The notes under the pieces were generated by a model that saw nothing but the letters and a program-made list of their open reading frames with translations, had not been told where the DNA came from and ran no database searches. This document shows, one piece after another, positions 1 through 4,642 of a DNA stretch of 5,739 bases. This DNA is from JAPYTU01 sp036166735. GTDB lineage: Bacteria; Bacteroidota; Bacteroidia; Cytophagales; MED-G16. Location: assembly GCA_036166735.1 (NCBI GenBank), contig JAYZHG010000125.1, positions 1 through 5,739 of the forward strand, read 5' to 3'. A program made the translations under genes and the position numbers. The first letter of the stretch is position 1, and every line of letters begins with the position of its first letter.

Positions 1-1
1 A

Positions 2-697
2 AAAAAAATTGGAATTAAAAGATCTTTAGTAGGTGCATATGAGGAGGGTAGATCAGATCCTAGATTAAATAATCTATTAAAAATATGTGATACATTTAAT
101 ATCTCTTTAGATAACATACTAAAGAAAGATGTTTCTATTTTATCTGAAAAAAACTATAAAATAAATAAAAATCAAAAAGTAAAAGTATTATCCATAACTG
201 TTGATAATTCAGGAGATGAAAACATTGAATTAATTAATCAAAAAGCATCTGCAGGATATTTAAATTCTTATTCAGATTTTGAATTTATTGAACAATTACC
301 AAAATTTCAATTACCATTTTTAAATTTTAGTGGCACCCATAGAGCATTTGAAATTAAAGGTGATTCTATGTTACCATTAACTTCAGGAACTATAGTAATA
401 GGAAAATATATTGAAAATATAGATTATGTTAAAGATGGAAAAAATTATATCTTATTAACAAAAAATGATGGTATAGTTTATAAAAGAGTCGAAGTTTTAG
501 AAAATGAATTAAAATTAATTTCTGATAATAAATCTTATGAATCTTATAATATAGTTATAAATGATATTATAGAAATTTGGGAAGGAATAGCTTTTTTTAG
601 TTTAGATTTTCCTAATCCTAATAATGATTTAAACACCTTAAAAAGTCATATAAATGCCTTGTATTCAGATATAAATGATATAAAAAATAAGATATAA
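2..697 (+). CDS. XRE-family transcriptional regulator with S24 (LexA/CI-like) domain, 5'-truncated
   Basis: The frame is open from base 2 to the TAA at 695-697, giving 231 residues. The true start lies left of the window; related regulators suggest about 20-25 residues are missing. Fragment residues 1-45 are the second half of a helix-turn-helix domain (IKRSLVGAYEEGRSDP is the recognition-helix region typical of Bacteroidota XRE regulators). Residues ~80-205 are a LexA/UmuD/CI-type S24 domain. An Ala84-Gly85 pair (ASAGY) sits where LexA and lambda CI are cut. Ser122 (GDSMLP) and Lys161 (VYKRV) match the Ser-Lys dyad. The spacing (38 residues from Ala to Ser, 39 from Ser to Lys) resembles LexA and CI. 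Residues 210-231 look like a short amphipathic helix or coiled coil. By inference it is a DNA-binding repressor able to cleave itself; its target genes are unknown. The ATG at 368 is internal (Met123 of GDSM) and is not the start. Confidence 0.9.
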   Translation, partial: KKIGIKRSLVGAYEEGRSDPRLNNLLKICDTFNISLDNILKKDVSILSEKNYKINKNQKVKVLSITVDNSGDENIELINQKASAGYLNSYSDFEFIEQLPKFQLPFLNFSGTHRAFEIKGDSMLPLTSGTIVIGKYIENIDYVKDGKNYILLTKNDGIVYKRVEVLENELKLISDNKSYESYNIVINDIIEIWEGIAFFSLDFPNPNNDLNTLKSHINALYSDINDIKNKI

Positions 698-716
698 TTA
701 TTTTTTATATATTTTT
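678..716 (+). terminator. AT-only hairpin with T-run, possible intrinsic terminator of the regulator gene
   Basis: Bases 678-690 and 698-710 form a perfect 13-bp inverted repeat (left arm ATATAAAAAATAA) with a 7-base loop at 691-697 that holds most of the regulator's last codons and its stop. The right arm is followed by a run of five T (712-716). The layout is that of a Rho-independent terminator, but the stem has no G-C pair, so its strength is doubtful. In DNA this rich in A and T runs, some inverted repeats arise by chance. It is placed correctly between the regulator and the next gene. Confidence 0.45.
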
Positions 717-717
717 G
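710..717 (+). promoter_or_regulatory. Possible Bacteroidota -7 promoter box (TATTTTTG)
   Basis: TATTTTTG matches the Bacteroidota primary-sigma -7 consensus TAnnTTTG exactly and lies 4 bases before the ATG of the nitroreductase gene. If used, transcription would begin at or just inside the start codon, giving a leaderless or near-leaderless mRNA. I see no clear TTG-type -33 element upstream, and the box overlaps the end of the hairpin at 678-716. A chance match is quite possible at this base composition. Confidence 0.2.
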
Positions 718-721
718 ATTT

Positions 722-1495
722 ATGTCTAATAAAAGTGTTTTTTCAGGTATTGAAAATCCAAATCCTTTTAAGTTAAAACTTCCTAATATTAATTCTGAAG
801 AATTTGATAAAGTAATAAATACAAGGAGAAGTGTAAGGGTTTTTAGTGATGAAAAAATTCCAGAAAAAATAGTTAAAAAATGCATGAAAAATGCTCTTAA
901 AGCTCCAACATCGTCTAATTTGCAGACATGGGAAATTTATTGGATAAGAAATAAGGAGAAAAAAAATAAAGTTATAAAAGCATGTTTATCACAACCAGCT
1001 GCATCTACTGCAAAAGAATTATTTGTTTTTGTTTCTAGACCTGATTATTGGAAAAGAAATAATCAATTAATGTTAGATTATTTTAAAACAAAAAGTAATG
1101 TACCTAAAGAGGTTTATAATTATTATGCTAAAATTACAAGTTTTGCATATAATCATGGATTTCTAGGTATACTAGGATTTATTAAAAAAATAATTGTAAA
1201 CATAATTGGTATTTTTAAAGTAATTCCAAGAGAACCTAGTTCATTTGCTGATATGAAAGTTTGGTCTCAAAAAACAACGGCTTTAGCTTGTCAAAACTTT
1301 ATGTTATCAATGAGGGCATATGGATTTGATAGTTGTCCAATGGAAGGTTTAGACTCAACAAGAATGAAAAAAATTCTAAATCTACCTAGAAAAGCACAAA
1401 TATGCATGGCTATTGGTACAGGTAAAAGAGAAAATAGAGGTATTTATGGAAAGCAATTAAGATTTGATAATGATTTATTTATTAAAGAGGTATAA
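722..1495 (+). CDS. Nitroreductase-family flavoprotein
   Basis: A complete 257-residue protein of the FMN-dependent nitroreductase superfamily, whose members use NAD(P)H to reduce nitro compounds, quinones or flavins. The real substrate here is unknown. Residues 35-39 (RRSVR) form the N-terminal FMN-phosphate motif. Residues 61-66 (APTSSN) form the second flavin-binding loop. Residues 204-210 (SCPMEGL) and 232-247 (GTGKRE to the arginine of GKQLR) are the usual C-terminal flavin-contact segments. A hydrophobic stretch at about 147-168 with scattered lysines is longer than in short nitroreductases such as NfsB and may be an amphipathic lid or membrane-contacting segment. As I recall, similar Bacteroidota proteins carry it too. 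The ATG at 722 is 24 bases after the preceding stop, has no Shine-Dalgarno, and gives the expected N-terminus. It lies 32 bases before thrS and could be co-transcribed with it. Confidence 0.88.
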   Translation: MSNKSVFSGIENPNPFKLKLPNINSEEFDKVINTRRSVRVFSDEKIPEKIVKKCMKNALKAPTSSNLQTWEIYWIRNKEKKNKVIKACLSQPAASTAKELFVFVSRPDYWKRNNQLMLDYFKTKSNVPKEVYNYYAKITSFAYNHGFLGILGFIKKIIVNIIGIFKVIPREPSSFADMKVWSQKTTALACQNFMLSMRAYGFDSCPMEGLDSTRMKKILNLPRKAQICMAIGTGKRENRGIYGKQLRFDNDLFIKEV

Positions 1496-1527
1496 TTTTA
1501 TTAAAAATATTTTATTGAATTATTATT

Positions 1528-3471
1528 ATGATTAAATCTATAAAAATTGAATTCCCTGATTCATCAGTAAAGTCTTATAAAGTAGGAACCACTTGTTTAG
1601 AAATTCTTAAAACAATAAGTAATAGTTTATTAAAAAAAACTTTAGTTGCATCTCTTGATGATCAAGTTGTTGATTTATCATATAAAATATTAAATGATAG
1701 TAAAATAAAATTTTATAGTTGGGATGATGAAATTGGAAAATCTACATTTTGGCATTCTTCAGCACATTTACTTGCTGAAGCTATTGAAAATATATATCCA
1801 GGAGTAAAATTTGGCATAGGACCACCAATTGCTAATGGATTTTATTATGATATTGATTTTGATAAATATGATACATCAAAAATTGATTTGGAAAAAATTG
1901 AAAATAAAATTTTAGAATTATCTAGAAATAAATCTGAATATTTAAGAGAAGAAATATCTAAAGCTGATGCTATAAAATTTTTTGATAATAAATCTGATAA
2001 TTTAAAACTAGATTTATTAAAAGATTTAAATGATGGTGAAATTACTTTTTATAAACAAGGTAATTTTATTGATTTATGTAAAGGACCTCATATTCCAAAT
2101 ACTTCTTTTATTAAAGCTGTAAAAATTTTAAATGTTGCAGGTGCATACTGGAGGGGAGATGAAAACAATAAACAATTAACAAGATTATATGCAATAACCT
2201 TTCCAAAACAAAAAGAATTAGATAATTATCTATTAAAACTTGAAGAAGCAAAAAAGAGAGATCATAGAAAATTAGGTAAAGATCTTGATTTGTATTTTTT
2301 CAGTGATAAAGTTGGTCAGGGTTTACCTATGTGGTTACCTAATGGAAATATTATTAGAGAAAATTTAATGAATTTCATGAGGGATGAACAAATTAATTTA
2401 GGCTATGAACATGTTTCAACTCCACATATAGGCTCTAAAGAATTATATGTAACATCTGGTCATTATGACAAGTATGGAGAATCCTCTTTTCAACCTATTA
2501 AAGTTCCTAGTGATAATGATGAATTCTTATTAAAACCAATGAATTGTCCACATCATTGTGAAATTTTTAATTTTAAACCTCATTCGTATAAGGAGTTACC
2601 TATTAGAATAGCTGAGTTTGGTACAGTTTATAGATATGAAAAAAGTGGTGAATTACATGGAATGACAAGAGTAAGGGGTTTTACACAAGATGATGCACAT
2701 ATTTTTTGTACAATTAATCAAGTTAAGTCTGAAGTAATTAATGTTATTAATCTTATAATAAAAGTTTTTAAAGCACTTTCATTTAATGACTATAAAGTTC
2801 AGGTATCATTAAGGGATAAAAAAAATCATGATAAATATATTGGTGATAATAAATTATGGGATATTGCAGAAAATGATTTAATTGAGGCAATAGAAGAAAA
2901 ATCAATTGAAGCTAATATAGTTTATGGTGAAGCAGCTTTTTATGGACCAAAAATTGATTTTATAGTTAATGATTCGTTAGATAGAGAATGGCAATTAGGT
3001 ACAGTTCAGGTAGATTATCAATTACCTAAACGTTTTAATTTAAATTTTATTAATAAAAATAATAAAAAGGATAGACCGGTTTTAATTCATAGAGCACCAT
3101 TTGGATCTATGGAAAGGTTTATAGCAATTTTAACTGAACATTGTGAGGGTAATTTTCCTTTGTGGTTAGCTCCTAAACAATTAATTATTTTACCAATAAA
3201 TGACAAAGTCAACAATTATGCACTTAGTGTTTATGATAAACTCAGTAAAAATGAGTTTAGATGTTCATTAGATAAAAGAGTAGAAAAAATCTCAAAAAAA
3301 ATAAGAGATGCTGAAATAATGAAAATTCCTTATATGATTATTATTGGTGAAAATGAAATGAATTCAACTAAATTATCCGTTAGAAAAAAAGGAGAAGGAG
3401 ATATCGGTAAAATGTCATTAATTGAATTGAAAAATATTTTAAATGTTGAAATTTTAAGTCATACAAAATAA
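1528..3471 (+). CDS. thrS: Threonyl-tRNA synthetase (EC 6.1.1.3)
   Basis: A full-length 647-residue class II synthetase (E. coli has 642) that charges tRNA-Thr with threonine in the cytoplasm. Residues ~1-63 are the TGS domain. Residues ~70-230 are the editing domain that hydrolyses Ser-tRNA-Thr, with its His76-x3-His80 (HSSAH) and Cys184/His188 (CKGPH) site intact. The catalytic core follows, with zinc ligands Cys340 (KPMNCPHH), His391 (TQDDAH) and His521 (IHRAPFGS). Class II motif 2 is at 381-391 (RVRGFTQDDAH) and motif 3 at ~526-533 with Arg530 (GSMERF). The anticodon-binding domain spans ~545-645. All key residues are present, so it should be fully active. The ATG start has an A/T-rich leader (TTATTATT) without Shine-Dalgarno. 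It is followed 66 bases later by infC, as in many bacteria. I see no T-box or tRNA-like operator in the 32 bases upstream. Confidence 0.98.
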   Translation: MIKSIKIEFPDSSVKSYKVGTTCLEILKTISNSLLKKTLVASLDDQVVDLSYKILNDSKIKFYSWDDEIGKSTFWHSSAHLLAEAIENIYPGVKFGIGPPIANGFYYDIDFDKYDTSKIDLEKIENKILELSRNKSEYLREEISKADAIKFFDNKSDNLKLDLLKDLNDGEITFYKQGNFIDLCKGPHIPNTSFIKAVKILNVAGAYWRGDENNKQLTRLYAITFPKQKELDNYLLKLEEAKKRDHRKLGKDLDLYFFSDKVGQGLPMWLPNGNIIRENLMNFMRDEQINLGYEHVSTPHIGSKELYVTSGHYDKYGESSFQPIKVPSDNDEFLLKPMNCPHHCEIFNFKPHSYKELPIRIAEFGTVYRYEKSGELHGMTRVRGFTQDDAHIFCTINQVKSEVINVINLIIKVFKALSFNDYKVQVSLRDKKNHDKYIGDNKLWDIAENDLIEAIEEKSIEANIVYGEAAFYGPKIDFIVNDSLDREWQLGTVQVDYQLPKRFNLNFINKNNKKDRPVLIHRAPFGSMERFIAILTEHCEGNFPLWLAPKQLIILPINDKVNNYALSVYDKLSKNEFRCSLDKRVEKISKKIRDAEIMKIPYMIIIGENEMNSTKLSVRKKGEGDIGKMSLIELKNILNVEILSHTK

Positions 3472-3473
3472 TT

Positions 3474-3545
3474 ATGATTTACTTTTATTTATATAAAATA
3501 TTAAGATATTTGCAAATATTTTTAAAAGGAGGTACGAATTATTAG
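3474..3545 (+). CDS. Possible 23-residue leader/coupling peptide upstream of infC (speculative)
   Basis: An ATG two bases after the thrS stop, in the context TAATTATG that also precedes rplT, opens a 23-codon frame. It crosses the whole intergenic region, including the palindrome and the Shine-Dalgarno, and ends at TAG 3543-3545, just inside infC. The peptide starts MIYFYLYKILRY and is rich in aromatic residues (six Tyr). If translated, ribosomes would melt the hairpin and stop beside the infC start, which would couple infC to upstream translation. A 23-codon open frame has roughly a one-in-ten chance of occurring by composition alone, so this remains a hypothesis. Confidence 0.2.
   Translation: MIYFYLYKILRYLQIFLKGGTNY
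3503..3522 (+). promoter_or_regulatory. Palindrome/hairpin in the infC leader
   Basis: ATATTTGCAAATAT (3506-3519) is a perfect 14-base palindrome. As RNA it extends to 3503-3522 through one G-U and two A-U pairs, giving an 8-bp stem with a UGCA loop, and it ends in a T-run (3519-3523) three bases before the infC Shine-Dalgarno. It could be a translational control hairpin, a weak thrS terminator/attenuator, or a dyad binding site. Its left half, GATATTTG (3505-3512), is also one mismatch from the Bacteroidota -7 box TAnnTTTG, so an infC promoter is another reading. No CCTCC-type sequence nearby would sequester the Shine-Dalgarno. Confidence 0.35.
3526..3533 (+). promoter_or_regulatory. Strong Shine-Dalgarno (AAGGAGGT) that fixes the infC start at ATT
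   Basis: AAGGAGGT is a near-perfect complement to the 16S rRNA 3' end. The last G of GGAGG is 5 bases before the ATT at 3538 and 8 bases before the ATT at 3541, both workable spacings. None of the other visible starts (722, 1528, 4088, 4288, 4643) has a recognisable Shine-Dalgarno. Its presence here supports a non-ATG start for IF3 rather than the internal GTG at 3631. Confidence 0.85.
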
Positions 3546-4083
3546 AATAAATAGAAAAAAAAGAACCTGGAATAAACCAGAAGAGAAGTATAAAATAAAT
3601 GATAAAATTACTTCTAGTAAGGTTAGGGTTGTGGGTGATAATGTTGAAGTAAATGTTTATCCCTTACACCATGCAAAAGCTATGGCAGAAAGACTCGGAT
3701 TAGATCTTGTTGAAATTTCACCAAATACTGATCCACCAGTGTGTAAAATTATTGATTATTCAAAATTCAAATACACACAAAAAAAGAAACAAAAATCTAT
3801 AAGGTCTAATGCACAAAAAATAGTTTTAAAAGAAATTAGATTCGGTCCAAATACCGATGAACATGATTTTAATTTTAAATTAAAACATGCAATAAAATTT
3901 TTAGAAAATGGTGCTAAAGTTAAAGCTTATGTTCATTTTTATGGTAGAACAATTGTTTTTAAAGAAAGAGGAGAAATTCTATTACTTAAATTAGCACAAG
4001 CTCTTGAAAATATAGCAAATGTTGAAGAATTACCTAAACTTGAAGGAAAAAGAATGTTTTTAATGTTATCACCAAAAAAATAA
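3538..4083 (+). CDS. infC: Translation initiation factor IF3, AUU start
   Basis: A 181-residue IF3, which binds the 30S subunit, keeps 50S away and proofreads the start codon and initiator tRNA. The N-domain is at about residues 17-85 (KYKINDKI, VVGDNVEV, LGLDLVEISP, PPVCKIIDYSKF), then comes a lysine-rich linker, and the C-domain runs from ~97 to 178 (EIRFGPNTDEHDF, VKAYVHFYGR, LEGKRM). No ATG or GTG lies far enough upstream. The frame must begin at one of two tandem ATT codons (3538 or 3541) behind the Shine-Dalgarno; I chose 3538, which gives M-I-R-I-N-R-K-K. Starting at GTG 3631 would remove about 31 residues, including the conserved INDKI segment. In E. coli IF3 represses its own mRNA by rejecting its AUU start, and the same autoregulation is inferred here. 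rpmI follows after 4 bases, so the two are likely translationally coupled. Confidence 0.95.
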   Translation: MIRINRKKRTWNKPEEKYKINDKITSSKVRVVGDNVEVNVYPLHHAKAMAERLGLDLVEISPNTDPPVCKIIDYSKFKYTQKKKQKSIRSNAQKIVLKEIRFGPNTDEHDFNFKLKHAIKFLENGAKVKAYVHFYGRTIVFKERGEILLLKLAQALENIANVEELPKLEGKRMFLMLSPKK

Positions 4084-4087
4084 TTAT

Positions 4088-4276
4088 ATGCCAAAAGTAA
4101 AAACTAAATCAGGAGCTAAAAAAAGATTTAAATTGACTGGATCTGGGAAAATTAAAAGAAAAAATGCATTTAAAAATCATATTTTAACTAAAAAAGAAAC
4201 AAAACAAAAAAGAAATTTAAGAAACTCGTCATTAGTTCATAAATCTGACAAAAAGAATATTGAAAGAATGATATAA
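4088..4276 (+). CDS. rpmI: 50S ribosomal protein bL35
   Basis: A complete 62-residue, very basic protein of the bL35 family (usually ~64-66 residues). The hallmark N-terminus MPKVKTKSGAKKRFK is followed by TGSGKIKRKNAFKNHIL and a lysine/arginine-rich middle. It is a structural component of the large subunit. The ATG lies 4 bases after the infC stop and the leader TAATTAT is the infC stop itself plus four bases, so there is no Shine-Dalgarno and coupling to infC translation is likely. Its C-terminus is a little short but ends normally (DKKNIERMI). In E. coli, bL20 represses this cistron, but the few bases available between infC and rpmI leave no room for a dedicated intergenic operator. Confidence 0.97.
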   Translation: MPKVKTKSGAKKRFKLTGSGKIKRKNAFKNHILTKKETKQKRNLRNSSLVHKSDKKNIERMI

Positions 4277-4287
4277 AATTTATAATT

Positions 4288-4632
4288 ATGCCAAGATCAA
4301 GAAACAGTGTAGCGTCAAAAAATAGAAAGAAAAAAGTTTTTAAATTAGCAAAAGGCTACTTTGGAAGAAGAAAAAATGTGTGGAGAGTTACAAAAAATGC
4401 TGTAGAAAAAGCATTACAATATTCTTATATTCATAGAAAAACTAAAAAAAGAGAAATTAGAAGTTTGTGGATTCAAAGAATAAATGCTGGCGTAAGAGAA
4501 GGTGGAATTTCATACTCTGATTTTATGGATAAGTTAAAAAAGTCTAATATTACTCTAAATAGAAAGGTTTTGGCTGATATTGCCATGAATGATCCTGAAT
4601 CTTTTAAAAAAATTATTAAAACTATTAGTTAA
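4288..4632 (+). CDS. rplT: 50S ribosomal protein bL20
   Basis: A complete 114-residue bL20, the expected length. The lysine/arginine-rich N-terminal extension that reaches into 23S rRNA (MPRSRNSVASKNRKKKVFKL, then AKGYFGRRKNVWR) is followed by the globular C-domain (YIHRKTKKREIRSLWIQRIN, VREGGISYSDFM, LNRKVLADIAMNDPESF). bL20 is needed early in large-subunit assembly, and in E. coli and Bacillus it represses its own operon by binding mRNA. I do not see an obvious L20-type leader here. The start is 11 bases after rpmI, with the leader TATAATT and no Shine-Dalgarno. lysA begins 10 bases downstream with no terminator between, so transcription probably continues. Confidence 0.98.
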   Translation: MPRSRNSVASKNRKKKVFKLAKGYFGRRKNVWRVTKNAVEKALQYSYIHRKTKKREIRSLWIQRINAGVREGGISYSDFMDKLKKSNITLNRKVLADIAMNDPESFKKIIKTIS

Positions 4633-4642
4633 CAAATAATCA

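Noticed and set aside
41..48. Shine-Dalgarno-like GAGGAGGG inside the regulator
   Set aside because: It encodes the EEG of the conserved AYEEGR motif and has no suitable start codon downstream at proper spacing.
368..697. Stand-alone 109-residue gene starting at ATG 368
   Set aside because: The frame is open to base 2 and the upstream residues are clearly helix-turn-helix and S24 sequence. ATG 368 is the methionine of the conserved GDSM motif, so this is the end of a larger gene.
646..885. 79-residue open frame on the - strand with hydrophobic content
   Set aside because: It is antisense to the end of the regulator and the start of the nitroreductase, both strongly supported. Its hydrophobicity follows from the AT-rich complement, and no family is recognisable.
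1496..1527. Short dyads (e.g. AAAATATTTT) between the nitroreductase and thrS genes
   Set aside because: Stems are 5 bp or less and purely A/T, which is expected by chance at this composition. No T-box, promoter box or terminator is clear in these 32 bases.
3387..3400. Shine-Dalgarno-like AAGGAGAAGGAG inside thrS
   Set aside because: It encodes a KGEGD surface loop of the anticodon-binding domain. The next ATG is too far away and in the thrS frame, so it is not a second start.
3631..4083. infC starting at GTG 3631 (150 residues)
   Set aside because: The 31 preceding in-frame residues include the conserved IF3 N-domain start (KYKINDKI, SSKVRVVGDN), and a perfect Shine-Dalgarno lies at 3526-3533, so the start is an upstream ATT.
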